In this document: piece by piece, positions 50,800 to 62,245 of the stretch
Layout of the letters: every line of letters begins with the position of its first letter
Numbering within the stretch: position 1 is the stretch's first letter
From: Isoetes taiwanensis
Taxonomy: Eukaryota; Streptophyta; Lycopodiopsida; Isoetales; Isoetaceae
Length of the DNA stretch: 64,000 nucleotides
Assembly: GCA_021234155.1 (NCBI GenBank)
Contig: JAJEKV010000001.1
Coordinates: forward strand, 26,275,189 to 26,339,188
Direction: 5' to 3'
The notes under the pieces: model-generated
Database searches by the model: none
What the model was told of the DNA's origin: nothing
Seen by the model: the letters and a program-made list of their open reading frames with translations, nothing else
Program-made: the position numbers and the translations under genes

Positions 50800-51620
50800 C
50801 TGATGGAAGACCACAATCACACACCACACAACACAAGGTACTCTCTACACACCGCACCACACAATACAGTACACACCACACAACACGTTGCACACACCAC
50901 ACAACATAGGTTGCACTATCACCACTATTGGTGGCACAATAACCTACACCACACCACACACCACACAATACAGTACACACCACACAACACGCTGCATGCA
51001 CTACACAACATAGGCTGTACTATCACCACTACTGGCGGCACAAAACCTACACCACACCACACGCCACACAATATAGTACACACCATACGAGACGTTGCAC
51101 ATACCACACAACATTCACCACTATTGGGGGCACAAAACTTACACCACACCGCACACTACACACCATACAACACACTTCACACACCACACAACATTCACCA
51201 CTATTTGCGGCACAAAACCTACCACACACCACACCACACAGTACATCCAACACGACACGGTGCATACACCACAAAACATTCACCATTATTGGCAGCACAA
51301 TAACTTACACCACACCACACACCATACCACACAGTACATACCATACAACACGGTGCATACACCACACAACATAGGCTGCACTATCACCATTATTGGCGGC
51401 AACCTGCACCACACTATACTGGTACACCACACCTCACTTGCTACTACTATCACCCCACATATGCCACGCGCCACAATGTAACAACACTATTAGCACCATT
51501 GGCAGCACAACACCTCACTCCACCACGACGGAGACACACCACACCACAAATGCTAGCATTATTCTCATTACTACACCACAAACAACATGCCAACAACTCA
51601 CCACTCACTAGAACACACAT
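50800..51620. repeat. CACACCACA-rich degenerate repeat in an intron
   Basis: Roughly 100-bp super-units contain ACACCACACAACA, a TATCACCACTATTGG-GGCACAA block and CTACACCACACC. It lies in the 1.35-kb intron (50,485-51,836) of the protease gene. The His/Thr-rich frames here are artefacts. Confidence 0.9.
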
Positions 51621-52628
51621 ACCTCATCTATCATTGTGGCATCCATTGCACGAAATGCCCCACAGATGGTATCATAGAGACACAACATGATAATACAGTC
51701 AACAAGATGCAAAATGGTAGTAGACATACCTAATTCTTGAAGTGGATTTGAGGTTACCTTTTCTGTGTTGATAGAAACAATCTAGGTCAAGCTTGAGATT
51801 TTTTTCTGTTGTAACACAACTAATAATTGAACATACCTGCAATGGCATGTTTTGGTCTCAGAACATTGCTCTGCTTTTTAGTTTTGAATGTGAGTTCAGA
51901 TTGAATGTGTCTAGAGGAACCTGATTTAGTTTTTTCCCTATCATCTTCATCATCCCTGTCACTTTTACTATTTTCTTCCTGCGCAGGTTGGGTTTGTCTA
52001 TGCTTTCTCTTGGGTCTAGAAGAACTGGCCTCTGCTTTCTCATCGGGAGTTCTATAATAATCCAAGAAGCTCTTCCAATTAACAGCCTCCCCCTTTATAT
52101 GCAGATAATAAGCCACTGCCCAGGTTCCAGGAGTCATTCCACCCCATGTATATGGCTTCCCCTGTAATTCTTTTGTAAATTTGCATGAACTCTTTGTATT
52201 GTTCATTGTTCAGATTCTTTAACCTGTACAAGAAATATATGCCTTAATTTTTCAGTTTGAACAAACATTTGGGGGAAAATACCTGTAGCCAGATTTATTT
52301 GGAACTTTGTCACCCTAAAGCTTCTTTAGATCTTCATGGGACACAATCTTTTGTTTGAGAAGAGATTTCGTCGTGTAACCAGTGGCATTCAATTCTGACT
52401 CCATTAGAGTTTAATCGACAAGAAGCGGCAAAAAAACAGAAGAAGAGGTGATTATTTCCTAATTCGAAATGAGGGATAATGACGTGGCATAAAAAATAAC
52501 AGACGCTCATTAATTCGCACTCCTGCAATGATTTCCACTGGAGCAATTGGGTTTGGAACAATGATGTAACTTCAAGAAATTTGAATTCATTGTTTTGACC
52601 ATTTTGATATCAATGAGCATCCAGAATC

Positions 52629-52738
52629 CAGTTTCAGAAAGTGAGTAAATCTAGAATGTAGAGTAGATGTGTGGGAATGCAAGCAGTTTCAGAAAGTGAG
52701 TAAATCTAGAATGTAGAGTAGATGTGTGGGAATGCAAG
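52629..52738. repeat. 55-bp perfect tandem duplication
   Basis: Two identical copies (52,629-52,683 and 52,684-52,738), about 225 bp upstream of the protease gene start. Confidence 0.95.
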
Positions 52739-52950
52739 CAAAAGTTGGAATGCAAATAAATAGAACACATTCCGGAATTGAAAGTATGCCAACTGTCAAG
52801 ATCACATTGGAAGCCAAGGCAGAATGCCACCTAAGTGACATTTACGTTACAAAAATTTCCTTTCATGCGATTGTGACTTGTCAACCAGGCCTCCACGCCA
52901 GAATGTCCTTAAAAGAGCATCATTTTGTATATAAAAATAATATTCTTGAA

Positions 52951-53022
52951 TGCAAAACGTTGCTAACACCTACAGATTTGCATTTATGCAAAACGTTGCT
53001 AACACCTACAGATTTGCATTTA
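52951..53022. repeat. 36-bp perfect tandem duplication
   Basis: Two identical copies (52,951-52,986 and 52,987-53,022) containing AAAACGTTGCTAACACCTAC. It lies in the intergenic stretch next to the four-exon gene. Confidence 0.95.
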
Positions 53023-53157
53023 AGTTCTTTTGACATTGTTTGTTAACTTGAAATCAAAGAATTTCCAATCAATTACCAATGCGAACCCATTCTGTACTTA
53101 TTAACTTGATTGCCAAAAAATACATTGAAGATCCAGCACAGGTTCGTTTGCTAAGAA

Positions 53158-54107
53158 TTAATCGTCGGTATTTCCTTGCACAGAACAAATCAGAGTTTGC
53201 GCATTGCTTAGCCTGCAGCTCATGTCTTCGTTGAGAGAATCGATCGTTCTTAGCATTTGGATATCTTCCTCCCACTTTTCAACCTGCCTCTGATGCAATC
53301 TGCCAAACATAAGTTAAGGATTCTTATCTTATATCTTCTTTGCAAATTCCGGCATACAGATTGGAAGCATTCCTTATTTTTCTTTAAACTAAGAGATAAA
53401 GATTGGAAAATCTCTGCACCCGTCTATTAGGGAAATACAACATGTAAAACTTCCAGACTCAAGAAGCCCTGTTTGACATAAGTAAAGATAAAAAAATTTC
53501 TTCCCTCGAGAAATTCGGACATGTAAAACTTGAATCCTTAGACGAAAGACTACAAAAATAGCGTCATTCTGGATACTGCACAATCCCCTCTTCAAATGCA
53601 TTAGCAACCTCGACAAAGAAACCTTTTCCAGCTTCTAGTAATCCCGACACCTGAAATGGTGTGCCGGTAAGAATTCCAAACGAATTTTTAACACAAAAAG
53701 GATAGAAAATGAAAAAAGACCTGCTGAGTAAACTGCTCAATTTTCTGCCGAATCTGCTGAATGCGTTCTTCCACAGCTTCAGAATTGGCCGACGCGTCAA
53801 TAGGAGCGTCGTCTTCATGTGGATTTACATCTTCCAACATCTGATTTTCAGATCCTCCCATTTCTTGCTGGCTAGATTGAATAATATCATCATCGAAAGA
53901 AGATTTGAGCCTAGTTGAGCGGCGATCATCTGCATTAAATTTTTGGCGCTAGGGATGGAAGGATTATTGCGATGAATATAGAAAAAAGGGATGATCTTGA
54001 AGAAAAAGAAATGCAAAATTAAACACAGATACATGTTCTCTGCGCTTCTTGATGGATTCGAGGGAGATGGAAGGGGCCTCTGCTTCCGACTGCGTCGCCA
54101 TAGCCAT
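53158..54107 (-). CDS. Unrecognised 172-aa coiled-coil protein, four exons
   Basis: Exons are 54,033-54,107, 53,721-53,948, 53,577-53,650 and 53,158-53,299. All three introns (84, 70 and 277 bp) have GT-AG ends and compatible phases, giving an uninterrupted protein from MAMATQSEAEAP to QGNTDD. The N-terminus is basic (SIKKRREH). The middle is acidic and disordered (EDVNPHEDDAPIDAS). Then EAVEERIQQIRQKIEQFTQQ and a later KWEEDIQMLRTIDSLNEDM look like two coiled-coil helices separated by GLLEAGKGFFVEVANAFEEG. There is no signal peptide or membrane segment. I do not recognise the family. The intact splicing and lack of lesions in repeat-rich DNA support a real host gene. Confidence 0.75.
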
Positions 54108-54876
54108 ATGGCTTATGGCAATGGTGCTTGTATCAATATAGCCGGATTGCCACGACAGTTTTACAGCTGGATAAATTCTTGCTGTCAAAATTGCTTGTTT
54201 TTTTGTTTTCTTTTTGGGTTGCCCCTAGGGGGGCAAACCCTTCCTTATGGGTTTGTGGCATATCCTAGGTATATGCTAGAATATACGTAGGATATGCTGG
54301 TGACTGCTCTAAACCCATTGTTCCCTGTAACCTGGCGGTTTCGTGCGTTCTGGATCGCGGATGTCCCAACTGGGTAACTGGCAGGGCAGACTGAAGCTCG
54401 AATCTGATGCTGGGCCCTATGCTTACGGATCTGATATGGTGGGATGCGGTGGGTTGGAAATATGGTTGTTCGATGCAACATGTTGAGACATCTTAATGCC
54501 TAAGGTTTCACGGCCCTATCATTCAAAGATCAAGAAGATTTAAGGAAGGAATTGTATCAATGTAAATGCTTCATATCGCTGAACTTTGGCATCTTGCTTG
54601 AAACACTCTGGTAAGATATTTTTCAGACCCAACAATGAATCTGATTTTTTGCTGATAATCTTGTGAATTTTGTTTGCTAAACGAAGACAATTGTAAGGAA
54701 AGATCTATCAATAGATTGCGATTTGTTGGTTCAGAACTCCTCGAATGGGTATTAATAGAAGATCATTTCAAGGTTATGTGTATTTGAGATGGACCTTGAG
54801 TTTCTATGTCTGAAGCTCTTTGGTATTACATTAAATCTGTTGAAAGATGGGAAAGATGAATTATGGACTCACGTGG
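54108..54876. other. 5' flank of the four-exon gene
   Basis: This should hold the minus-strand promoter. No clear TATA box or other gene was found. A short CCCCTAGGGGGG palindrome lies near 54,222-54,235. Confidence 0.4.
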
Positions 54877-55782
54877 TCAACAGACTTGAGGATGCAGAAG
54901 AGTTGGGTAATCCAAAATACCTGCAAGCGCAGGAGCTAATGTCTGTTCATATTCAAAAGATCTAGAATAAGTCAAGCGAATGCGAGGGGCAGGAGCAATG
55001 GCTTGAAGAGGTGGAAGCTGCCACTTTAATGACAAATAAAGTGGATAGTGATCAGATTTTATCTCCTCATCTCTATGCCTTGTGCCAATTCGAAAGTCTG
55101 AAATGAGATCCAAGGCTTGCACTTGGGAAATGACATAATCAACAACACTAGTACCACCACCCTGCCTATCCTGTCTGCATGTAATACCTTTAGAGTGTGG
55201 CCATTGCTCTAAGCCATTACAAAGTACCATCTCAAAGACTTCACACAACTGGATGAGCTTCCTTCCAAATGTTGAGACGGGTTTGTTAGCATCAGGCGAT
55301 GAACGTGGAAAGACTGTATCATGAGCAGACATCCATAAAGGGTCACGGACATCCTCAAGTATGAGTTGAGCAGCTTGCATTTCAGCAGTGCGAGCATTGA
55401 AATCACCAAGAAGAATAACATGCCCCAACTGTTTGAATTGGGCAATGTCATCATAAAGATCATCATAGGGATCACTGCGAGCGACATCATATTCATCATA
55501 AAAAGGTGATGATGTAGGTGGAAAGTAACAGGCAGCAACAAAAATGGTACTACTATTGTAGCAATGAAGTTTGATCCACATGTAGCGATTATATCTATCA
55601 GCTTTATGAAGCGTGATATATGGGGCAAGGGCATCCTTGAAATAGCAAGCAACTCCACCGCAACCTCGTTGCCCATGACATTCATTAAATAATGAAAAGA
55701 ATTGATAGCCTGTAAAATGAGGTAGCCGTTTGGCTGAATGCTCCCACGTTTCCATGAGCAGAAGGATATCCATTGTGACGCT
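54877..55782 (-). mobile_element. LINE endonuclease fragment
   Basis: An almost uninterrupted ~300-codon frame encoding an apurinic-type endonuclease: MDILLLMETWE (55,750-55,782), GCGGVACYFKDA, VILLGDFNART (near 55,390-55,420), TSVVDYVIS and SDHYPLYLSLKW (about 55,020-55,055). It aligns with copy 2 (IIFLQETWE, GDFNART, SDHYPLY) but is clearly diverged, so it belongs to another subfamily. The reverse transcriptase that should follow at lower coordinates is missing, so the element is 3'-truncated, unusual for LINEs. The 5' side stops at the LTR-like sequence. Confidence 0.85.
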
Positions 55783-56100
55783 CCCTGCTAAACGTACGGC
55801 GCCCGGCCGTACACTCGGCAAGAAATCCCCCATCTGGCTCAACAACCACATGGGCCCTTCGTCTACCCCGCACTCTGAGGTGACTCTTAGTGCGGGAAGG
55901 GAACACGAAGGTGTCTTGCGCGCCCTTCCCCTATGGGCTCCTATAACAGCGGAAGCGATAACACGTCAGAACTAGCATCAACATATACAAATACTACCCC
56001 GAAGGGTAGTGCATCACTCATAATCCAAGGCAAAGATGATAATCACAAACCATAAAACATGAGAGCTCCTACCCCGGCTCAGACTCGTAAGGAGGATGAC
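55775..56100. mobile_element. LTR-like segment
   Basis: It starts TGTGACGCTCCCTGCTAAAC and then has a GTACGG...CCGTAC palindrome, the same design as the 62,648 LTR start (TGTGACGTTTCCC, then an ATACGG...CGTAT palindrome). It is GC-rich and ends where PPR sequence begins. It could be a solo LTR or LTR fragment; no target duplication was found. Confidence 0.4.
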
Positions 56101-57230
56101 TGACCGGCTAGGCCTCAAGATAGAGCAGACCGAGTCATCTGATATTATACTAGGAAATGCCCTAATAAATATGTATGATAAGTGTGTAAACCTCGAGGAT
56201 GCTTGCATCATGTTTAATACAATGTGTCAGAAAGATATTATTTCCTGGACTGCAATAATTGCAGCATTTGTTCACATGGTCTAGATGAGAGAGCTCTCAT
56301 ACTCTTCCAAAAACGCAGTTTGAAATTACAGATATAAATGAGGCTGCTTTTGTTAGCATTCTTGGAGCATCTGTCAACTTGAAGGCACTGGGAGCAGGTA
56401 GACTGGTCCATGCACGTATAATTGTCAGTAAGCAGGACATGCAAACTATTGTTGGGAATGTTTTGTCAATATGTATGGTAAATGCAGCAGTCTAGAAGAT
56501 GCATGCGTGCAATTTGATAGAATGCTTGAAAGGGATCCAGTCTCATGGAATGCTATCATCTCCAAACAGAATGCACGAAGTTGGATAACTTCACTTTTGT
56601 AACTCTTCTGGATGCTTGTGCCAACGCTTCACTTTTGGCACAGAGAAAGCTGCTTCATAGCTTTATTGCTAGTAATGGTCTGGAATTTGACGTTGTTGTT
56701 GGCAATGCACTTGTGAACATGTATAGCAAGTAGGGAATCTGCAGGATGCACAACTAATATTTGATAAGATGCATATATGTAATGTGATGAGTTGGATAGC
56801 TATTACAGTAGCTTGCACACGGCATGGGCATGCTAAAGACGCTATCAACCTCTTTAGGGAAATGCAGGTAGATGGCGTGCAACTAGATAACGTGACCTTT
56901 CTTAGTATTCCTGGTGCATGTGATAGCCCACTTCCTGGTAGAATGGTTTATGCGCGAAGTGTTGTTAATGCTTTTCAGTCCGATGTTGTTGTGGGAAACA
57001 CACTTCTAAACATATACAATAAGCGTGGAAGCTTAGAGGATGCTAGGGACGTATTTCAAAATATAGAAGCAAGGAACTTAGTCTCATGGAATACTATGAT
57101 TGCAGCATATCTGCAAATTGGGCATGCATTAGGGGCCCTTGATTGATTCTTTTCATCACATTCTTGGTGCTTGTGCAGACCTCTCAGCCTTGAGGAAGGT
57201 AGATTAGTTCATTGCTTCTCTATTCTTGCA
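56100..57230 (+). pseudogene. PLS-type pentatricopeptide repeat pseudogene
   Basis: Successive PPR-like motifs: DIILGNALINMYDKC and KDIISWTAIIAAF (56,130-56,275), then DPVSWNAIIS-type (56,530-56,560), DVVVGNALVNMYSK (56,690-56,733), MSWIAITVACTRHGHAKDAI (56,785-56,845) and LVSWNTMIAAYLQIGHALGA (57,075-57,140). These are the alternating motifs of plant organelle RNA-processing proteins (established). The units lie in different frames with stops and indels. No start, targeting peptide or DYW domain remains. It is probably a truncated duplicate of a large family. Confidence 0.88.
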
Positions 57231-57894
57231 GCAAATGTTGTAGAAGAACAACTAATGGAGTTCAAAGACCTTAGAGATAAAGAAGATGCTGATAGAAAAA
57301 CGTGGGCTGCATCGACATCTCAAATGGAAAAGGAAGTCCAGATTAGGGTGGTCATTCTGGTACTTTACAGTGTCCTTTCTTATTACAGTTCTCTGAAACA
57401 TAAATGCTTGTTAAGAAATTCAAAGAAACATTTGTTCACAACTACCATTAACATTATTAACACAAACCATTGCATTTAACACATTTAAATTAAAATCCCC
57501 CTTAAACCCCTTTTGGTTTGGGTGCATATTCACACGGGGGGTTACTCCGGGCAACCATGGAGAGGTGTCTCTTACCAAGTAAGCCAATGATAATGTATTA
57601 GAGCTAGTAAAAAAACACCATTTTATTGCTATTTAGAAAGACTTTTACGCCAAGTTCCTCTGTCGTCGAGATTTTCCTCCTTGTATGTACTACTATGATT
57701 TAGGCACGATGTCCATTCTCAACTCTCCATTATATCAAAAGAATTCAATTTTTTAAAAAGAATAAATTGTTGTAGAACATGCATAAAGCCCTTTGGAAGA
57801 TCTTTGTTTTTCTTTTTGTTCCGAATAGAGGAGGAAAGTTATGTAACTGTGTAAAACATAGTAGCTAAAAGAGTAACTTATTAAGATAACTTAC
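57231..57894. other. Intergenic, one unassigned frame
   Basis: A short Lys/Glu-rich frame (EFKDLRDKEDADRKTWAAS, 57,250-57,350) may be coiled coil but has no context. The rest is AT-rich. Confidence 0.3.
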
Positions 57895-58555
57895 CCAACC
57901 CTCAAAACTTGGAGCGTATTGGATAATCCGCTCATCAGACATTGCTACAGGGTAAAGCTCTTTACACCTTTCCCAGGTATGCATGTTTAATTGTTCCATC
58001 AAACATGTTTGATATGTTATGACGTTCTTTTGGCTTAAAAAAAAACAAAAAAAGGGAACAAAAGAAATTAGAAATCTTATTCCAGAATACACAACAGGTG
58101 TTTACAAAGCAACTAAAATAGGAATGTGAGAAGGAAAGTGTATTCTGGAATATACTTTTGCTAGTCAAGAAACAAAAAAAGGGAACAAAAGAAATTAGAA
58201 ATCTTATTCTAGAATACACAACAGGTGTTTACAAAGCAACTAAAATAGGAATGTGAGAAGGAAAGTGTATTCTGGAATATACTTTTGCTAGTCAAGAACT
58301 GGAATACACTTTTGCTATTCGAGAATGGCATGGTGTATTCCAAAATACAATTTTGCTCATCTCGAAAGCACTTGTCAGTGGCCAAAGGCAAACTTACTTG
58401 TGCAACTCTTTCGACATTTCTTTTAGGGTAAACTCCTTGTCTACCACTTTCTGCAACAACCTTTCTAACAAATCCATGCCCGTGAAGCCCTGCATTTCAC
58501 TCCAGATGGCTATAGTCATTTCTTTTTTGGGGACGTAGGAGCCTTTCCTTCCCCA
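57895..58555 (-). CDS. Partial two-exon gene, unrecognised
   Basis: Exon A (58,398 to about 58,555) carries SYVPKKEMTIAIWSEMQGF and KEFTLKEMSKELH. It ends at a strong GTAAGT donor in phase 2. Exon B (57,895-58,033) opens after a long T tract and AAG. It reads on in phase as TCLMEQLNMHTWERCKELYP and QYAPSFEGW to another GTAAGT donor. Both donors and the pyrimidine-rich acceptor are strong, so this was spliced recently. No further exon was found, and the 5' side meets the gypsy element at about 58,560. It may be a gene cut by that element, or part of another transposon. Confidence 0.45.
58044..58297. repeat. 127-bp tandem duplication in an intron
   Basis: Two copies offset by exactly 127 bp and nearly identical (one difference noted, CCAGAAT versus CTAGAAT). 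The unit includes the T-rich tract (minus strand) next to the exon B acceptor, so the splice region is partly duplicated. Confidence 0.95.
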
Positions 58556-61500
58556 GGTTAGCAGTATTGTTGAAGTCAGACTCTAAAGTTGAAGCCAAGG
58601 CTTGTTATCCTGGCAAATGGAGCAATTCGCCACATCAAAGGAAGAAGAGTCAATTTAGACATTGGCCTAAGCAGAACCAAATTGACATGGGGGCAAAAGT
58701 CATGGATATCGACAAATATGACCTCATAGTTGGGATGGAGTTTCTAAAGCTGGTTAAAACAATGAGAGACTGCGATGAGCATGAGATCTCCATCATGGCA
58801 CCCAACAACCTTTTTGTGGTCAAAGGTAGGGGAATCTCCTTTATAATGCAGTGCATGTCTTTGAAGCAGTTGCATATCTTGAAGCACGAAGTTGAATATA
58901 TCCTTAAGCTAGCGGCTATTGAGCCAGATTAAAAGCATAAGGAGCAAGAGATAAGCTTAAAGCAATTACCTAGGGGCGGTTACTAAACTAATTAAGGAGT
59001 TTTATGACATCTTTCCGAATGAAATCCATGAGTCACTGCCTTATAGAGGCATGGAGTGTGAGATCACTTTTACACCAGATGCTACGTCGTCTAGCAAGGC
59101 TTCCTATAGGATGAGCACCCCATAGCTAATGGAACTAAAGAAGCAATTTCAGGAATTGCTAGAGCTTGGATTCATTCGACCAAGCATATCACTCTTTGAG
59201 GCTCCCATTCTCTTTATGAAGAATAAAGACGGAAGTCTAAGAATGTGCATTGATTATTGACAGCTTAATAAGCAAACGATAAAGAAGTATGCGTTGTCAA
59301 GGATCGATGACTTAATGGATCAACTCCAAGGAGCAAAGGTCTTCTCCAAAATTGACTTGAGGTCGGGCTATCAATAAATAAGAATCAAGGAGGAAGATAT
59401 TCATAAGGCTGCTTTCAAAACGCAGTATAGGCACTATGAGTTCATAGTTATGCCCTTTCATCTAGCAAATGCTCTGCAATTTGATGAACGATGTGTTCAG
59501 AGAGTTTTTAGGCGAGTTCATCATCATCTTTTTTTATGATATCTTGGGGTACAACAAATCAATGGAAGATCATGTAATCCATTTGAGGAGATGCCTGGAG
59601 AAGTTAAAAAGGCACCGCTTGTTTGGCAAGCTTTCAAAGTGTCATTTTGCAACACTGAAGGTGGACTATCTAGGTCATGTGGTGTCAGCCGAAGGAATCG
59701 CCATCGATCCATCCAAGATCGAAGCAATAATCGACTGGCCAGCACTGAAAAATATGGCGGAAGTAAGAAGCTTTCGCGGCCTTGCAGGTTATTATAGGAA
59801 GTTTGTGAAAGACTTTGATAAGTGGGCAGCTCCTTTTTTGGACCTCACTAAGCATCAATAAGTCAAGGACTGGGTAGAACACTAGTTTCAAAATGCTCAA
59901 CCTTCCTTTGACAAGCTCAAGGAGGACTTGACAACAGCACCAGTGTTAATCTTGCCTGACCCAGAGAAAGATAAGTTGGTGGCAACATATGCAAGCATGA
60001 TAGCAATGGAAGGAGTGCTCATGCAGGAACACATAGTAGTCGCCTACGACTCCAAGAAGATGAACGACATCGAACATCGCTATCCGATGCATGACCAAGA
60101 ACTCCTAGCAGTTGTAAGGGCTCTTCATATTTGGAGGCATTATTTGCTTGGTAGGATGTTCCAGTTAGACACGGACCACCAAAGCCTCCAATACATTTTC
60201 ATGCAACCACTCCTCAATTTGAAGCAAAGACAATGGATGGAATTCCTCGAAGAATATGATTTTGAGATCATTTATAAACCAGGAAATGAAACGTGGTTGT
60301 CGACGCACTTTCTCGTCAATCCTTGGAGACCGCACTGCAATGCCATATCGACTTTGGCAAGCAAATTTGGCAAGAAGATAGAGGATGTCATTCCCTCTAG
60401 TATGGAATTCAAGGAAGTATGGGCTTGCCTTGGCAAGGAAGCAAGGACTGATAAAGAAAATCCTATAAGAAATATAAAAAGGAAGGCAATCTTTTATATT
60501 ACAAGGACAAACTTTGTGTCCTTGAGTCATCGGAGATAAGGAATCTAATACTTCATGATACTCATAATAGCCCAATAGCCGGCCATGCAGGGTTCGTAAA
60601 AACTTACGTCAAGATAAGAAGTAGTTACTTTTGGCCGGGCATGAAGAAGGACATCGCCAGTTACATTAGGTAGTGTCAGTTGTGTCAGCAAAAGAAAGCA
60701 GAGCAAATTCGAATTCCAGGAGCAGTCCAAAATACAAAGTGGGAAGTGGTCAGCATGGATTTTATAATGGGCCGTCTACGAACAGCAAGGGGCAAAGATG
60801 CGGTCGACAAATTATCCAAGATGGCATACTTTTGGCCACGTCGAACCACGGACACAGCATTAGACACCGCCTTGCTTTTATGAAGGAGATATTTAGGTTG
60901 CATGGGATGCCGAGGTTGCATGGGTCCCGAAGTTCATAAGCGAATTTTGGAAGGATTTCTTTACCACCATAGGATGAAGCTTTACATGAGTACATCATAT
61001 CATCCCCAAACTGATGGCCAGACGAAGAGGACAAATAGCTAGAGGATATGTTGAGACATTACATGTGGAATAAGCAATCTAAGTGGGAGGACTACATATA
61101 CTTAGTAGAGTTTGCATACAAGAGCACCAAGCAAGGATATTCTCAGATGTCCCCCTTTATGATCAATTATGGCTATCAATGCCTCGCATTTGATACTTGG
61201 CACTTCTTTGTCTAAAATAGAGGTCTCTCAACAATTATTAGATGATATACAAGAGTTAGTGTAGGAAGTTGGAGACTATTTGTTCGCCACGAGAAGTTGT
61301 CAAAAGAGTTTGGCAGACAAATACAGGACGGTAAGGGAATTTCAGGTCGAAGATATTGTGCAGCCCAAGATCAAAGTTAAGCAAGCCCATCTCCGCATTT
61401 GCAATTGCAAGAAACTTGCTCCAAGCTAGGCAGGACCTTTCAAAACTATTGAAAGAGCAGGTACCCAGTCCTACAGACTTGATATTCCAGCTCACATAAA

Positions 61501-61864
61501 AGTACATAAATTATTCCATGTAAATCTTCGTAAGAAACACACACCCAATCCTGAAGAGGCATTGAAGACCCCAACGTTGTTGGAAATGACGACGGAACAA
61601 GTTGAGATTGTTCCCAAACTCCTTGATAAGGCATTTAAGAAGACAAGAATGTCAAAGTTCCTTCAAGCCAAAGCATTTGCTGGTGGAAGACGCAATTTGT
61701 GTACTAAAACAAGATTTGGAAAGACAGTATCCATAGTTAACGGAGCAATTCGATGGCCAGGTCGCCTCCGATTTAGTCGATGCCAGCTCTTCAGGTAAGT
61801 AATCTTTAGCACGTATGCTAGTACTTAAGTGGAGAGAGTGTATGCATCCTAGGATAGCTAAGAT

Positions 61865-62245
61865 GTATACAAGTAAGCATTGGATCATTGGCGATGATGA
61901 AATCATCCTAAATATTCTCTAGACCGTGATGCACTAGGGGTGTGCATGATCGAAGATTATGTAGGATTAAGCACGTGATCATGGGCGACGATGGGATCAT
62001 CCTAGATGTTCCCTATGCTTAAACCTTCAGGGCCATGATGCTGTGCGAGTGCACATGACTGGGTGTCATGTAGGTGGAGCAGCTAATCGTGGACGATGAT
62101 GGGATCATCTTAAATGTTCCTTAGCCATGATGCACTGCGTGTGCACATGACCGGAGGTCGTGTAGGAGTTTTAGCATGCGATCATGGGCGATGATAGAAT
62201 CATCTTAAATAGTCCTTAAGCTTAAATCTTATGGGCCATGATCGG
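61865..62245 (+). repeat. ~100-bp degenerate tandem repeat in the gypsy 3' region
   Basis: About four units sharing GATCATGGGCGATGATGG, GATCATCYTAAATGTTCC, CCATGATGC and GTGCACATGA, between the integrase and the 3' LTR. Confidence 0.75.

Larger units (their letters stand above)
47520..52403 (-). pseudogene. Multi-domain FCP1-like/Ulp1 protease gene, lightly damaged
   Basis: A multi-exon minus-strand gene. In order: MESELNATGY start (52,403); a WGGMTPGTWAVAYYL exon (51,837-52,223, one shift); a coiled-coil exon (49,935-50,484) ending in CGRCLKWEGK...HIPC; an exon at 49,770-49,873 with YRICCNPSYAH, which with the previous Cys/His residues looks like a zinc-binding module; an FCP1/HAD-like domain (48,626-49,440); and a Ulp1/C48 protease (47,711-48,264). 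The protease keeps all catalytic residues: His in GHHWTCFLIV, Asp in YHFDSIGLHG, Gln and Cys in LQTDGHSCG. A last exon (47,520-47,624) closes the frame. Damage: a TAG in exon 1 (near 52,317), a TGA near 49,665 and a frameshift near 48,000. A SUMO-type protease in a transposon would act in host cells on modifier conjugates (inference). Confidence 0.7.

Noticed and set aside
50803-51611. Long His/Thr-rich frames
   Set aside because: Products of the ACACC repeat; no stop pressure in such sequence.
41350-52760. Terminal inverted repeats for the two-gene element
   Set aside because: Compared both flanks by eye and found no convincing matching ends; left open rather than claimed.
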